This document shows positions 7,924-20,493 of a stretch of 64,000 nucleotides of DNA, piece after piece. The stretch spans positions 3,162,001 to 3,226,000 of the forward strand of contig NZ_CP079863.1 of the NCBI RefSeq assembly GCF_025263485.1, given 5' to 3'. The notes under the pieces are model-generated. The model saw nothing but the letters and a program-made list of their open reading frames with translations. It ran no database searches and was not told the DNA's origin. The DNA is from Mycobacterium sp. SMC-2 (lineage in GTDB: Bacteria; Actinomycetota; Actinomycetes; Mycobacteriales; Mycobacteriaceae). Numbering within the stretch: position 1 is the stretch's first letter; every line of letters starts with the position of its first letter. Position numbers and translations under genes: made by a program.

Positions 7924-9264
7924 TCATAGCGGGCGGCGGTGAATCCTGCGGCCGAGGATGACCTTGGCCGCGATCTTGGTGAGCCGGGCCATTCCGAGGT
8001 AGGTCATCGGATGGAACATCGTCGGCCACGTGGTCCGGATCAGGTGCTCGGTCAGCGGCCGGCGGTCGAACCGGTCCGTGAGCCAGCGCAGCGTCATCGG
8101 GGCCGACAGGGGGTGTAACAGCATGTGCTCGTTGAACGCGTCCCGGTGGTAGGTCACCCGGGCGCCGCCGGCTGAATAGGCGTCGGCGAGCGCGTCGATG
8201 TCGTCCACGTCGATCAGGTAGTCGTGGACGGCCTGCACGATCAGCACCGGCGGCGTCGGGACGGCGGCGCCCAGCTTGATGTTCTCGAAGACATGTGCGA
8301 CCTCGGGCGTCGACAGGATGCTCTCCAGCGGTTCGTCGAGGTAGTCACCCACGTTCTTGCCGGCCATCCGGAGGACCGCCTCCACGGTGGTCATCTGCTC
8401 GAGCGACTCGAGCAGGGCGCGCCCCTCCTCGTTGCTGTGCTCTTTGATCAGGCGGTCCAGCTCGGGGTAGATGTGGGCGAGCGCGGCCACCACCAGCGCG
8501 GGCAGACCCGACAGAAAACCGCCGTTGAGCCTGCGAAAGGTGTTGCCCAGGTCCCCGACGGGTGAGCCCAGCACCGCCCCGACGACGTCCAGCTCGGGCG
8601 CGTACTCGGCGCACACCTCGGCCGCCCAGGCGCTGGCCAGGCCGCCGCCGGAGTACCCCCACAGCCCGATCGGCGCCAACGGGGACAGCCCAAGCCGTTC
8701 CGAGCCCAGGGCGGCCCGGATGCCGTCCAGGACGCGGTAGCCGGGCTCGTACGGCGCGCCCCACAGGCCTTGCAGCCCCTCGTGGTCGGGCACCGAGACG
8801 GCCCAGCCCTCGGCGACGGCGGCGGCGATCAGGAGGAATTCGAGCTGGCCTATCGCCCCCAGCGCCTTTGCCCGGCGCCGCAGCGCGTAGGAGGGAAAGC
8901 AACGGGATGACACGGCGTCGATCGCGCACTGGTAGGACAGCAGCGGGCAGGGACGCTCCGGGGCCAGCTCGGCCGGGACGATCACCGTGGTTGCCGACGC
9001 CTCGGGCTCGCCGTTCATGTCCATCGTCCGGTAGAGCAGCTGTACGGCCTTCACGGGCTGCGGGATCAGCCCCAGGAACGCGAGCTCGACGTCGCGCGAG
9101 CGCAGCACCGTCCCGGGCTCTGCGTGTTGGAAGCCGAGGGGCGGCTGGTAGAACGGGTCGTCCGAGGGCAGCAGTGGGCGGACCTTGCGCTGCAGTTCCT
9201 CGTGCGGCGGCCGGGCGATCCACTCGGCGCCACCCGTACCCGCCAAATTGCCGAGCTCGGCCAT
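7924..9264 (-). CDS. Secretory-lipase family alpha/beta hydrolase
   Basis: A 446-residue protein of the fungal-type secretory lipase family (PF03583 type), matching Rv1592c. The nucleophile elbow GYSGGG lies near residue 205, an acidic residue in [10 protein letters not shown] near residue 355 and a histidine in FNEHMLLHP near residue 388 complete the probable Ser-Asp-His triad. There is no signal peptide: the N-terminus [20 protein letters not shown] is hydrophilic. ATG at 9264 has GGGAG upstream on the minus strand. It likely hydrolyses acyl esters; the natural substrate is unknown. Confidence 0.82.
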   Translation of the reverse strand: MAELGNLAGTGGAEWIARPPHEELQRKVRPLLPSDDPFYQPPLGFQHAEPGTVLRSRDVELAFLGLIPQPVKAVQLLYRTMDMNGEPEASATTVIVPAELAPERPCPLLSYQCAIDAVSSRCFPSYALRRRAKALGAIGQLEFLLIAAAVAEGWAVSVPDHEGLQGLWGAPYEPGYRVLDGIRAALGSERLGLSPLAPIGLWGYSGGGLASAWAAEVCAEYAPELDVVGAVLGSPVGDLGNTFRRLNGGFLSGLPALVVAALAHIYPELDRLIKEHSNEEGRALLESLEQMTTVEAVLRMAGKNVGDYLDEPLESILSTPEVAHVFENIKLGAAVPTPPVLIVQAVHDYLIDVDDIDALADAYSAGGARVTYHRDAFNEHMLLHPLSAPMTLRWLTDRFDRRPLTEHLIRTTWPTMFHPMTYLGMARLTKIAAKVILGRRIHRRPL

Positions 9265-9440
9265 TCAGGCTCCCTTCTAGGCCTCCGGCATTCTCGCGTA
9301 CGAACGGCGGGTAACCAAAACGTAATCGCCGCACTGTGAGCGACTTTTTGCCAAGGCATCCAGGTCAGCACGCGTCACTTTCCGGCTGCGTCAGCCAAAC
9401 ACAATTCCCGCCAGCCTAGCCGGGGTGGCGTTCGGCGGTG

Positions 9441-10151
9441 TCAGACCTGACCCGGTGGTCGCAGCGCGGCGAACTCGTCGGTGACCCGAAGGCGGGAGTC
9501 GGTGAAGTGATAGAGGGCCGCCGGCCGTCCGCCGCTGCGGCCGGACTGCGCGATGGTGCCGGTCTGGCTGATCACGCCGCGGCGGACCAGCACCCGCTGC
9601 AGGTTCGTCGCATCGACCTGGTAGCCCAGCGCGGCGCCGTAGATGTCACGCAGCGTAGAGAGGGCGAATTCCTTTGGTGCCAAGGCGAACCCGAGGTTGG
9701 TGTAGGACAGCTTGGCGATCAGCCGGGCGTGGGCGTGAGTCACCATCGGGCCGTGGTCGAAGGCCATCGGCGGCAGACAGCTCACGGGGTGCCATCGGGT
9801 GTCCGGCGGCAGTTCCGGGGTGGCGGGGGAGGGCACCAACCCCAGGAAGGTCGACGCGATCACCCGGGCGCCCGGCACCCGGTTCGGGTCGGAGAACACC
9901 GCCAGCTGTTCCAGGTGCGCCAGCTCTTTGAGGTCCACCTTCTCGGCCAGCTGCCGCCGCACCGAGGTCGTCATGTCCTCGTCGGCGCGCAACCGCCCGC
10001 CCGGGAGCGACCAGGCGCCGCGCTGCGGCTCCTTGGCACGCTGCCATAACAGCACGTTAAGCTGCGGTTTCTGGGGTCGCGGCCCGGCCGTTACCTGGCG
10101 AACCTGAAACACCACCGCAAGCACCTCGTGTTCAGTGCTAGTATGGGCCAT
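9441..10151 (-). CDS. nrtR: NrtR-type NAD biosynthesis repressor (Nudix + winged helix)
   Basis: Transcriptional regulator with an N-terminal Nudix-like ADP-ribose sensor (about residues 5-145) and a C-terminal winged-helix domain (about 160-236: [15 protein letters not shown]...GRPAALYHF). The Nudix box is degenerate: where REUxEE is expected the sequence reads RRQLAEK, so hydrolysis is unlikely. It is divergent from nadABC with a perfect palindrome touching its start codon. ATG at 10151 gives 236 residues (Rv1593c length); an upstream extension would run through the operator. Mycobacterial NrtR is known to repress de novo NAD synthesis genes. Confidence 0.88.
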   Translation of the reverse strand: MAHTSTEHEVLAVVFQVRQVTAGPRPQKPQLNVLLWQRAKEPQRGAWSLPGGRLRADEDMTTSVRRQLAEKVDLKELAHLEQLAVFSDPNRVPGARVIASTFLGLVPSPATPELPPDTRWHPVSCLPPMAFDHGPMVTHAHARLIAKLSYTNLGFALAPKEFALSTLRDIYGAALGYQVDATNLQRVLVRRGVISQTGTIAQSGRSGGRPAALYHFTDSRLRVTDEFAALRPPGQV

Positions 10152-10174
10152 GTTTTCGATTATAAGTCGAAAAC
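10152..10174. promoter_or_regulatory. NrtR operator palindrome
   Basis: A perfect inverted repeat: GTTTTCGA, seven bases (TTATAAG), then TCGAAAAC. It begins one base from the nrtR start codon and ends 24 bases before nadA, so one bound site would block both directions. The AT-rich centre could double as a -10 element. Confidence 0.8.
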
Positions 10175-10197
10175 CTCCTGGGCTGAAAGGTGCCGCC

Positions 10198-11247
10198 GTG
10201 ACGGTTATGAATCGCATGGACACGCTCGCCGAAGACATGATGGCCGACGTCACGAATTCGCCCGCCGGCTACGCCGGTGTCGACGGAGACGCGCAGTGGG
10301 CCACCGAGATTCGCCGCCTGGCGAAGCTGCGCGGCGCCACCGTGCTGGCGCACAATTACCAGCTGCCCGCGATCCAGGACGTCGCCGACCACGTCGGGGA
10401 TTCGCTCGCGCTGTCGCGGATCGCCGCCGAGGCGCCCGAGGACACCATCGTGTTCTGCGGGGTGCACTTCATGGCGGAGACCGCCAAGATCCTCAGCCCC
10501 GGCAAGACGGTCCTGATCCCGGACCAGCGGGCCGGCTGCTCGCTGGCCGACTCCATCACCGCCGACGAACTGCGCGCCTGGAAGGACGAGCACCCCGGCG
10601 CCGTCGTGGTCTCCTACGTCAACACCACGGCCGCGGTGAAAGCGCTCACCGACATCTGCTGCACGTCGTCCAACGCGGTCGACGTGGTCGAGTCCATCGA
10701 CCCCGACCGCGAGGTGCTGTTCTGCCCGGACCAATTCCTCGGGGCGCACGTGCGCCGGGTGACCGGTCGCACGAACATGCACGTGTGGGCCGGTGAGTGC
10801 CACGTCCACGCCGGTATCAACGGCGACGAGCTGTCCGAGCAGGCCCGATCCAATCCCGACGCCGACCTGTACGTGCACCCCGAATGCGGTTGCGCCACTT
10901 CGGCGTTGTACCTCGCCGGCGAGGGCGCCTTCCCGGCGGATCGGGTAAAGATCCTGTCCACGGGCGGCATGCTGGACGCGGCGCACCAAACCCGGGCCCG
11001 CAAGGTGCTGGTTGCCACCGAGGTTGGCATGCTGCACCAGTTGCGCAGGGCCGCACCGCAAGTCGACTTTCGCGCGGTCAACGACCGGGCGTCGTGCAAG
11101 TTCATGAAGATGATCACGCCGGCCGCCCTGCTGCGCTGCCTGGTGGACGGGGTCGACGAAGTCGACGTCGACCCGGAGATCGCGGCCGCGGGCCGCCGCA
11201 GTGTGCAGCGAATGATCGAAATCGGCCAGCCGGGTGGTGGTGAATGA
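10198..11247 (+). CDS. nadA: Quinolinate synthase A
   Basis: [4Fe-4S] enzyme condensing iminoaspartate with dihydroxyacetone phosphate to quinolinate. Typical signatures are [23 protein letters not shown] near residue 50, the cluster cysteines in [15 protein letters not shown] and DRASCKFM, and [11 protein letters not shown] at 10198 follows GAAAGG and gives 349 residues, the usual mycobacterial length; earlier in-frame starts at 10135 onward lie inside the operator and nrtR. It overlaps nadB by four bases (ATGA). Confidence 0.96.
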   Translation: MTVMNRMDTLAEDMMADVTNSPAGYAGVDGDAQWATEIRRLAKLRGATVLAHNYQLPAIQDVADHVGDSLALSRIAAEAPEDTIVFCGVHFMAETAKILSPGKTVLIPDQRAGCSLADSITADELRAWKDEHPGAVVVSYVNTTAAVKALTDICCTSSNAVDVVESIDPDREVLFCPDQFLGAHVRRVTGRTNMHVWAGECHVHAGINGDELSEQARSNPDADLYVHPECGCATSALYLAGEGAFPADRVKILSTGGMLDAAHQTRARKVLVATEVGMLHQLRRAAPQVDFRAVNDRASCKFMKMITPAALLRCLVDGVDEVDVDPEIAAAGRRSVQRMIEIGQPGGGE

Positions 11248-12821
11248 TCGCCCGCCCCGCCTGGACGCACAGCGCCGACGTCGTCGTCATCGGTACCGGC
11301 GTCGCGGGATTGGCCGCGGCCCTGGCCGCCCACCGCGCCGGGCGCAGCGTCGTCGTGCTCAGCAAGGCCGACCAGGCGCACGGGGCGACGGCGACCCACT
11401 ACGCCCAGGGCGGCATCGCGGTGGTTTTGCCCGGTAACGACGACTCCGTCGAGGCCCACGTCGCCGACACCGTGACCGCGGGCGCCGGCCTGTGTGACCC
11501 CGACGCGGTGGTTTCGATCGTCGCCGACGGCTACCGCGCGGTATCCGAATTGGTCGGTGCCGGAGCGCGATTCGACGAGGCCGTCCCGGGCCGCTGGGAC
11601 GTGACGCGCGAGGGCGGGCACTCCCGGCGGCGGATCGTGCACGCCGGGGGCGACGCCACGGGCGCCGAGGTGCAGCGCGCGCTCGACCACGCCGCCCGGC
11701 TGCTGGACGTCCGCACCGGCCACGTCGCCCTGCGGGTGCTGCACGACGGCACGGCCGTGACCGGCGTGTCCGTCGGCAACGCGGACGGGTACGGGATCAT
11801 CAACGCCCCCGCGGTGATCCTGGCCTCCGGCGGACTCGGGCATCTCTACGGCGCGACCACCAACCCCGAAGGCTCCACCGGCGACGGCATCGCCTTGGCG
11901 TTGTGGGCCGGTGTCGCGGTCAGCGACCTGGAGTTCATCCAGTTCCACCCGACGATGCTGTTTGCCGGCGCGGCCGGCGGGCGGCGTCCGCTGGTCACCG
12001 AGGCCATCCGCGGCGAGGGTGCGATACTGCTCGACCGGCAAGGCAATTCGGTCACCGCCGGTGTTCACCCGATGGGTGATCTGGCGCCGCGCGACGTCGT
12101 CGCCGCGGCCATCGACGCGCGGCTCAAGGCCACCGGCGACCCGTGCGTCTTCCTCGACGCACGGGGCATCAAGGGTTTTGCGTCCCGCTTCCCGACCGTG
12201 ACCGCCGCCTGCCGGGCCGCCGGCATCGATCCCGTCCGCCAACCCATCCCGGTCGTGCCGGGGGCGCATTACAGCTGCGGCGGCGTCATCACCGACGTGC
12301 ACGGGCAGACCGGGCTGCCGGGGCTGTTCGCCGCCGGCGAGGTTGCGCGCACCGGCATGCACGGCGCCAACCGGCTGGCGTCCAACAGCCTGCTGGAGGG
12401 CATGGTGGTCGGAAGTCGCGCCGGTAAGGCCGCGGCCGCCCACGCGATGGCGGCGGGGCGCGTCAGGGCGGTGGCGCCCGAGTCGATCGTCCACACCGCC
12501 CTGGGGCGCGGCGAATTGCAGGCCGCGATGAGCCGCGACGCCTCGGTGGTGCGCGACGCCGCCGGGCTGAACCGGTTGTCCGACATGCTTTATCACGCCC
12601 CGCTGCGCGCCATCGCCGGCCGCCGCGACTTCGAGGACGTGGCGTTGGCCGCGGCCGCCCGCGCGGTGACCGCCGCGGCCTTGGCCCGCAACGAGAGCCG
12701 AGGCTGCCACCACCGCGCGGAATACCCGGACCCCGCACCGGAGCAGGCCCGCAGCAGCGTGCTGCGGCTCGCCGACGACCAGAACTCGGTGCTCGTGGAG
12801 GCGCTGGCGGCGGTGGGCTGA
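11244..12821 (+). CDS. nadB: L-aspartate oxidase
   Basis: FAD enzyme that oxidises aspartate to iminoaspartate for NadA. The Rossmann FAD motif [17 protein letters not shown] lies near residue 12. HYAQGGIAV, the active-site region [10 protein letters not shown], and [10 protein letters not shown] with [19 protein letters not shown] are hallmarks of the succinate dehydrogenase/aspartate oxidase flavoprotein fold. 525 residues, normal. The start ATG overlaps nadA and the stop overlaps nadC, so the three genes are one translation-coupled operon under NrtR control. Confidence 0.96.
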   Translation: MIARPAWTHSADVVVIGTGVAGLAAALAAHRAGRSVVVLSKADQAHGATATHYAQGGIAVVLPGNDDSVEAHVADTVTAGAGLCDPDAVVSIVADGYRAVSELVGAGARFDEAVPGRWDVTREGGHSRRRIVHAGGDATGAEVQRALDHAARLLDVRTGHVALRVLHDGTAVTGVSVGNADGYGIINAPAVILASGGLGHLYGATTNPEGSTGDGIALALWAGVAVSDLEFIQFHPTMLFAGAAGGRRPLVTEAIRGEGAILLDRQGNSVTAGVHPMGDLAPRDVVAAAIDARLKATGDPCVFLDARGIKGFASRFPTVTAACRAAGIDPVRQPIPVVPGAHYSCGGVITDVHGQTGLPGLFAAGEVARTGMHGANRLASNSLLEGMVVGSRAGKAAAAHAMAAGRVRAVAPESIVHTALGRGELQAAMSRDASVVRDAAGLNRLSDMLYHAPLRAIAGRRDFEDVALAAAARAVTAAALARNESRGCHHRAEYPDPAPEQARSSVLRLADDQNSVLVEALAAVG

Positions 12822-13672
12822 TGATGCTGCCCGACGAACGAAGCGCCGCCCAGGACATCATCCGTCGCGCCCTCGAAGAGGACCTGCGCTACGGGCCCGA
12901 CGTCACCACGCTCGCGACGGTGCCCGCCGGCGCGGTGGCGACGGCGTCGATGGTGCCCCGGGAGCCCGGCGTCATCGCCGGCGTCGAGGTCGCGCTGCTG
13001 GTTCTCGACGCCGTCCTCGACGGAGACTACGAGGTGCTGCACAGCGTCGAGGACGGCGCCCGGCTGCAGCCCGGCGAGCCGGTGCTGACCGTGCGCGCGG
13101 ACACCCGCGGCCTGCTGACCGCCGAGCGGACCATGCTGAACCTGGTCTGCCACCTGTCGGGCATCGCCACCACGACCGCGGCCTGGGTGGAGGCCGTCGA
13201 CGGCACCAAGGCCAAGGTCCGCGACACCCGCAAGACCCTGCCCGGGCTGCGTGTGCTGCAGAAATACGCGGTGCGGGTCGGCGGCGGAGTCAACCACCGG
13301 CTCGGGCTCGGGGACGCGGCTCTGATCAAGGACAACCATGTGGTGGCCGCCGGGTCGGTGGTCGACGCGCTGCGCGCGGTCCGCGACGCGGCGCCGGATC
13401 TGCCGTGCGAGGTGGAGGTCGACTCCCTCGAGCAGCTGGACGAGGTGCTCGCCGAAAAGCCGGAACTGGTCCTGCTGGACAACTTCCCGGTGTGGCAGAC
13501 GCAGATGGCCGTGCAGCGTCGCGACGCGCGCGCCCCCGCCGTCCTGCTCGAGTCCTCCGGTGGGCTCAGCCTGGACAACGCCGCCACCTACGCCGCAACC
13601 GGAGTGGACTACCTGGCCGTCGGCGCGCTGACGCACTCGGTGCGCGCGCTCGACATCGGCCTGGACATGTAG
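12821..13672 (+). CDS. nadC: Nicotinate-nucleotide pyrophosphorylase (quinolinate phosphoribosyltransferase)
   Basis: Converts quinolinate and PRPP to nicotinate mononucleotide, completing de novo NAD synthesis. Conserved segments visible are DTRKTLPGLR, GGGVNHRLGLGDAALIKDNH and EVEVDSLEQ, which hold the phosphate- and substrate-binding Arg/His/Lys residues. 283 residues. ATG at 12821 overlaps the nadB stop; an adjacent ATG at 12824 is the alternative. The gene ends at a convergent junction containing a long hairpin. Confidence 0.95.
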   Translation: MMLPDERSAAQDIIRRALEEDLRYGPDVTTLATVPAGAVATASMVPREPGVIAGVEVALLVLDAVLDGDYEVLHSVEDGARLQPGEPVLTVRADTRGLLTAERTMLNLVCHLSGIATTTAAWVEAVDGTKAKVRDTRKTLPGLRVLQKYAVRVGGGVNHRLGLGDAALIKDNHVVAAGSVVDALRAVRDAAPDLPCEVEVDSLEQLDEVLAEKPELVLLDNFPVWQTQMAVQRRDARAPAVLLESSGGLSLDNAATYAATGVDYLAVGALTHSVRALDIGLDM

Positions 13673-13686
13673 GGCGTTCATCCAGT

Positions 13687-13747
13687 CGCGAAAGTGCAAC
13701 TGCCGACACCTTTACTCGGGAAACGTGTTGCCAGTTGCACTCTCGCG
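13687..13747. repeat. Long imperfect hairpin at nadC/tetR convergent junction
   Basis: Outer arms CGCGAAAGTGCAACTG (13687-13702) and its near-complement (13732-13747) match at 15 of 16 positions. Pairing continues inward through CCGACAC/GTGTTGC, leaving a loop around ACTCGGG. The element fills most of the gap between convergent stops and could act as a two-way transcription terminator. It lacks a T-run, as is common in mycobacteria. Confidence 0.75.
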
Positions 13748-13759
13748 CCCATTTAGGCG

Positions 13760-14326
13760 TCAGCCACGCAGCAGCGTCCGCGCCGCGGGCTTGGCGGCGT
13801 CGAGCGCCCCCGCATCACCGGAGGTCCGGGACAGGACCAGCGCGCCCTCGATCAGTGAGATCACCGCCAGCGCAACCTGTTTCGCCTCCGTAGCGGCCCA
13901 GCCGTCGGCGCGGAGCCGCCCCTCGATCGCCGCGGACCAACCCCTGAAGGCGCGCGCCGACGCCTCGCGCGCCAGCGGACTCGCGTGCACCGACTCGGTG
14001 GCGATCGGCTCGATCGGGCAGCCGTCGCGGTGGTCGCCGGCCAGCCCGGCGATCAGCAGATCGATCCACCGATCGACGATGTCGGCCACCGGCCGGCCCG
14101 TCGCCAGGAACCGGCGCAGCAGTTGCTCGATCCCGGACCCCTCGGTGTCGACGACCGCCGCGGCCAACTGTTGCTTGCCCTGCGGGAAGTGGTGATACAG
14201 CGAACCCGGTTTGACGCCGGCCTCCCCGAGGATCTGGTTGAGGCCGGTCGCGGCGTACCCCTGCCGGCGGAACAGGGTGGCGGCCGTGTCGATCAGCGCT
14301 GCGCGGCTGCGGTCTGGTCTGGGCAT
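13760..14326 (-). CDS. TetR-family repressor (LmrA/YxaF-like)
   Basis: 188 residues. The N-terminal helix-turn-helix reads AALIDTAATLFRRQGYAATG then LNQILGEAGVKPGSLYHHFP, a textbook TetR recognition region. The C-terminal ligand domain contains GCPIEPIATES, typical of the LmrA/YxaF subgroup. ATG at 14326 is chosen; an upstream extension to 14353 would pass through palindromes likely to be its own operator. It is divergent from the dehydrogenase gene by 41 bases and probably represses both. The inducer is unknown. M. tuberculosis has a different gene content here. Confidence 0.85.
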   Translation of the reverse strand: MPRPDRSRAALIDTAATLFRRQGYAATGLNQILGEAGVKPGSLYHHFPQGKQQLAAAVVDTEGSGIEQLLRRFLATGRPVADIVDRWIDLLIAGLAGDHRDGCPIEPIATESVHASPLAREASARAFRGWSAAIEGRLRADGWAATEAKQVALAVISLIEGALVLSRTSGDAGALDAAKPAARTLLRG

Positions 14327-14329
14327 CGG

Positions 14330-14358
14330 TATTGACAATACTTGAAAGGTCACTCAAG
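14330..14358. promoter_or_regulatory. Candidate TetR operator
   Basis: Two abutting inverted repeats fill the divergent gap: TATTGACAATA (14330-14340, symmetric around the central A) and CTTGA-N8-TCAAG (14341-14358). TTGACA at 14332-14337 could also be a -35 element for the plus-strand gene, so binding would occlude the promoter. Confidence 0.6.
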
Positions 14359-14367
14359 AATGCAGAG

Positions 14368-15396
14368 ATGAGGCAGTTGACGTACGAAGACACCGGACGA
14401 TACGCGTGGCGCGAGGTGCCCGAACCGCAGATCACCGCGCCCGAGCAGGCGCTGGTGCGGCCGCTGATGGTGGCCTGTTGTGATTTGGACGTCGCGGTGT
14501 GCCGCGGCCGGCTGCCGCTGCCGCCCGGGTACGCGGTGGGCCACGAAGGATTGGCCGAGGTCGTCGCGGTGGGCGACGCCGTCGAAGGCGTCCGCGCCGG
14601 CGACCGCGTCGTGGTGCCGTTTCAGATCAGCTGTGGAACCTGCCGCGAATGCCGCCGCGGCGTGACGGGCTCGTGCGGCTCGGGGCCCCTGATGGCGATG
14701 TACGGGATGGGGCCGATCGCGGGACTGGACGGCGGCGGCTTCATGTCGGATCTGGTGCTGGTGCCGTACGCCGACGCGATGCTGATCCCAGTTCCCGACG
14801 CGGTCGACCCCGCCTCGATCGCGTCGCTGTCGGACAACATTCCCGACGGCTGGCGGACCGTCGGGCCATTCCGGGAGGAGCTGGATAGCCTCGATGCCGT
14901 GGATCGCCGCGTCCTCGTGGTCGGGCGGCTGTCGATCGGGTTGTACTCGGCCGCGTTCGGGGCGGCGCTGGGCGCCCACGTCGACTACGTCGACACCGAC
15001 CCGCAGCGCCTGGCCGCCGCCGAGAAGCTCGGCGCGGTGGTCCACGACATCGCCAAGCCCGACAAGTCGTGGGACCCGTTTCCGATCACCGTGCACACCA
15101 CCGGCGATGTGTCGCTGCTGTCGGCGACACTGCGCGCGACCTGGCCCGATGGCGTCTGCACCGACACCGGGATCTACCCGGAATACAAGGTTGAGATGCC
15201 GCTGCTGCCGATGTACACCCGCGGCGTGCAGTTCAACACCGGACGGGTCAGTGCGCGCACGGTCATCCCGCGGGTGCTCGAATTGCTGGCGGGCGGCTTG
15301 GACTTGTCGCCGGCCGTCGACCGCGTCGTCGAGTGGGATGACGCTCCCTCGGCCTGGCCGGCCATGACCGGCAAGACGGTGTTCACCAGGGCATAG
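14368..15396 (+). CDS. Zinc-dependent alcohol dehydrogenase-like oxidoreductase
   Basis: 342 residues of the medium-chain dehydrogenase family. The N-terminal GroES-like domain has GHEGLAEVVAVGDAVEGVRAGDRVVVP and a structural-zinc-type Cys cluster CGTCRECRRGVTGSC. The usual catalytic Cys region is CCDLDVAVCRG. The dinucleotide-binding region is VLVVGRLSIGLYSAAFGAALGA followed by YVDTD, where the classic GxGxxG is changed to GRLSIG, so the cofactor is uncertain. ATG at 14368 lies just after the operator. Probably induced when the neighbouring TetR protein binds a small molecule. Substrate unknown. Confidence 0.82.
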   Translation: MRQLTYEDTGRYAWREVPEPQITAPEQALVRPLMVACCDLDVAVCRGRLPLPPGYAVGHEGLAEVVAVGDAVEGVRAGDRVVVPFQISCGTCRECRRGVTGSCGSGPLMAMYGMGPIAGLDGGGFMSDLVLVPYADAMLIPVPDAVDPASIASLSDNIPDGWRTVGPFREELDSLDAVDRRVLVVGRLSIGLYSAAFGAALGAHVDYVDTDPQRLAAAEKLGAVVHDIAKPDKSWDPFPITVHTTGDVSLLSATLRATWPDGVCTDTGIYPEYKVEMPLLPMYTRGVQFNTGRVSARTVIPRVLELLAGGLDLSPAVDRVVEWDDAPSAWPAMTGKTVFTRA

Positions 15397-15401
15397 GCCG
15401 C

Positions 15402-15479
15402 TTCAGTGTGCGTCTAGGGCTTCGAGTGTGACGCCATGGCGGAAAAATCGCGGAAATCCCGCCATCAGCGCACACTGAA
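15402..15479. repeat. Nested hairpin repeat at dehydrogenase/nitroreductase convergent junction
   Basis: Outer arms TTCAGTGTGCG (15402-15412) and CGCACACTGAA (15469-15479) pair perfectly. An inner perfect stem ATGGCGG/CCGCCAT (15436-15442 and 15459-15465) is nested inside. Sequence blocks GTGTGCGTC, AGGGC and GGAAATC-C-GCC are shared with the hairpin at 45162-45259, so the two belong to one dispersed family. Confidence 0.75.
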
Positions 15480-15514
15480 TGCCGTCAGCGCACGCACGAA
15501 AGCGCGCCGCTGCC

Positions 15515-15937
15515 TCAGGTGATGTCGCCGACGAAGACGCCGATTCGGCGCAGCTGCACGCGGGCCATCCGCGGCAGGCGTTCGGCGTCGGGGCCGTCGG
15601 AGCCGGCCGGCAAAATCCGCGGGTTGGTGATATGCACCACGCGGTCGCGGCTGAACTGCACGTCGGCCTCCCCGGCCGCCAGCACGTTCTTGACCCAGTT
15701 CGTCTTGCCGTGGCCGAGGGCGATCGCCAGCACGTTTCCCTTGCGATAGGGGGTGATGACGGTCTCGTACGGCGTGCCCGAGGTGCGGCCGCGGTGCTTG
15801 ATGGTCGCCGTCCCGGGCAAAAAGCGGGCGATCGGCTTGATGGCCGGGTTGAAATACTTGATCTGGAAGCGCTCGAACCAGGGCGGGAACACCATTGGGA
15901 CGCCCGGGGCGTTATTGGGGTGATCCTTCGCGGACAT
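15515..15937 (-). CDS. Nitroreductase/deazaflavin (F420)-dependent oxidoreductase family protein
   Basis: 140 residues of the split beta-barrel family that includes Ddn (formerly DUF385), matching Rv1598c. KHRGRTSGTPYETVITPYRKGNVLAIALGHGKTNWVKNVLAAGEADVQF is the family core; the RGRTSG and GxxxNWVKN segments bind cofactor phosphate. ATG at 15937 has AGGGAG upstream; the open frame to 16021 would extend into the his promoter. It is likely a membrane-associated F420H2-dependent reductase. Its natural substrate is unknown, quinones being one possibility in relatives. Confidence 0.82.
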   Translation of the reverse strand: MSAKDHPNNAPGVPMVFPPWFERFQIKYFNPAIKPIARFLPGTATIKHRGRTSGTPYETVITPYRKGNVLAIALGHGKTNWVKNVLAAGEADVQFSRDRVVHITNPRILPAGSDGPDAERLPRMARVQLRRIGVFVGDIT

Positions 15938-16020
15938 GACGGCTCCCTGAGTTGTAGGGCCTTTCACCGGCACTGTACCGGTCGGATATCGACTTGAGTT
16001 GCTCTGGGACAATGGAGGCA

Positions 16021-19116
<3,096 letters not shown>

Positions 19117-19120
<4 letters not shown>

Positions 19121-19737
19121 CAGCACCATCCGTCGTCGTCCTGGATTACGGCTCCGGCAATCTGCGGTCGGCCCAGCGCGCGCTGCAGCGGGCGGGCGCG
19201 TCGGTCGAGGTGACCGCCGACGCCGATGCGGCGACCACCGCCGACGGCCTGGTGGTGCCCGGCGTTGGGGCCTTCGAGGCCTGCATGACGGGCCTGCGCA
19301 GGGTGAGGGGAGACCGCATCATCGCCGACCGGGTCGCCGCGGGGCGCCCGGTGCTGGGCGTCTGTGTGGGCATGCAGATCCTGTTCGCCACCGGCGTCGA
19401 ATTCGGCGTGCAGACAACGGGTTGCGGCCAGTGGCCGGGAGAGGTCACGCGGTTGGATGCCCCGGTGATTCCGCACATGGGCTGGAACGTGGTCGATGCC
19501 GGGGCCGGCAGCACCCTGTTCAAGGGGCTGAACGCCGACGCCCGCTTCTACTTCGTGCACTCCTACGCCGCGCAGCGCTGGGAGGGTGCGCCGGAGGCCG
19601 TGCTCACCTGGGCCACCCACGGGGTGCCGTTTCTGGCCGCCGTCGAGCAAGGACCGCTGTCGGCCACCCAGTTCCACCCGGAAAAGAGCGGCGATGCCGG
19701 TGCGGCCGTGCTGCGCAACTGGATCGAGGCACTGTGA
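19117..19737 (+). CDS. hisH: Imidazole glycerol phosphate synthase, glutamine amidotransferase subunit
   Basis: Class I glutaminase that supplies ammonia to HisF. The triad is visible: Cys in GVCVGMQIL (near residue 84), His in TQFHPEKSG and Glu two residues on. The N-terminus [12 protein letters not shown] is typical. 206 residues. GTG at 19117 overlaps the hisB stop by four bases. Confidence 0.95.
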
Positions 19738-19757
19738 CGAACGGCTCTGGAGGGAAT

Positions 19758-20489
19758 GTGTTGATCTTGTTGCCCGCGGTCGACGTGGTCGACGGCCGCG
19801 CCGTGCGCCTGGTGCAGGGCAAGGCGGGCAGTGAAACCGCGTACGGCTCGGCGCTGGACGCGGCGCTCGGCTGGCAGCGCGACGGCGCGGAATGGATCCA
19901 CCTGGTCGACTTGGACGCGGCGTTCGGGCGCGGCTCCAACCGCGAGCTGCTCGCCGAGCTGGTCGGCAAGCTCGACGTGCACGTGGAGCTGTCTGGCGGG
20001 ATCCGCGACGATGACTCCCTGAGCGCGGCGCTGGCCACCGGCTGCGCCCGGGTCAACCTGGGCACCGCGGCTTTGGAGAATCCACAGTGGTGTGCGCGCG
20101 CGATCGCCGAGCACGGCGAGAAAGTCGCCGTCGGCCTCGACGTGCAGATCATCGAAGGGCGGCACCGGCTGCGCGGACGCGGCTGGGAAACCGACGGCGG
20201 CGACCTGTGGGAAGTGCTGGAACGCCTTGATGGCGAGGGGTGTTCGCGCTTCGTCGTCACCGACGTCACCAAGGACGGCACACTGGGCGGCCCCAACCTC
20301 GAGCTGCTGGCCGCCGTCGCCGAGCGCACCGAGGCCCCGGTGATCGCCTCCGGCGGCGTGTCCAGCCTGGACGACCTGCGCGCGATCGCCACCCTGACCG
20401 ACCGCGGGGTCGAGGGTGCCATCGTGGGCAAAGCCCTCTACGCCGGGCGGTTTACCCTGCCCCAGGCGCTCGCCGCGGTCGCGGGGTAG
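19758..20489 (+). CDS. priA: Bifunctional HisA/TrpF isomerase (PriA)
   Basis: (beta-alpha)8 isomerase acting on ProFAR in histidine synthesis and, in actinobacteria, on phosphoribosylanthranilate in tryptophan synthesis. [16 protein letters not shown] carries the first catalytic Asp, [10 protein letters not shown] and [15 protein letters not shown] the second active-site Asp and phosphate sites. The trp operon in this window has no trpF, which supports dual function. GTG at 19758 follows GGAGGG; 243 residues; 20 bases after hisH. Confidence 0.93.
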   Translation: MLILLPAVDVVDGRAVRLVQGKAGSETAYGSALDAALGWQRDGAEWIHLVDLDAAFGRGSNRELLAELVGKLDVHVELSGGIRDDDSLSAALATGCARVNLGTAALENPQWCARAIAEHGEKVAVGLDVQIIEGRHRLRGRGWETDGGDLWEVLERLDGEGCSRFVVTDVTKDGTLGGPNLELLAAVAERTEAPVIASGGVSSLDDLRAIATLTDRGVEGAIVGKALYAGRFTLPQALAAVAG

Positions 20490-20493
20490 GGCC

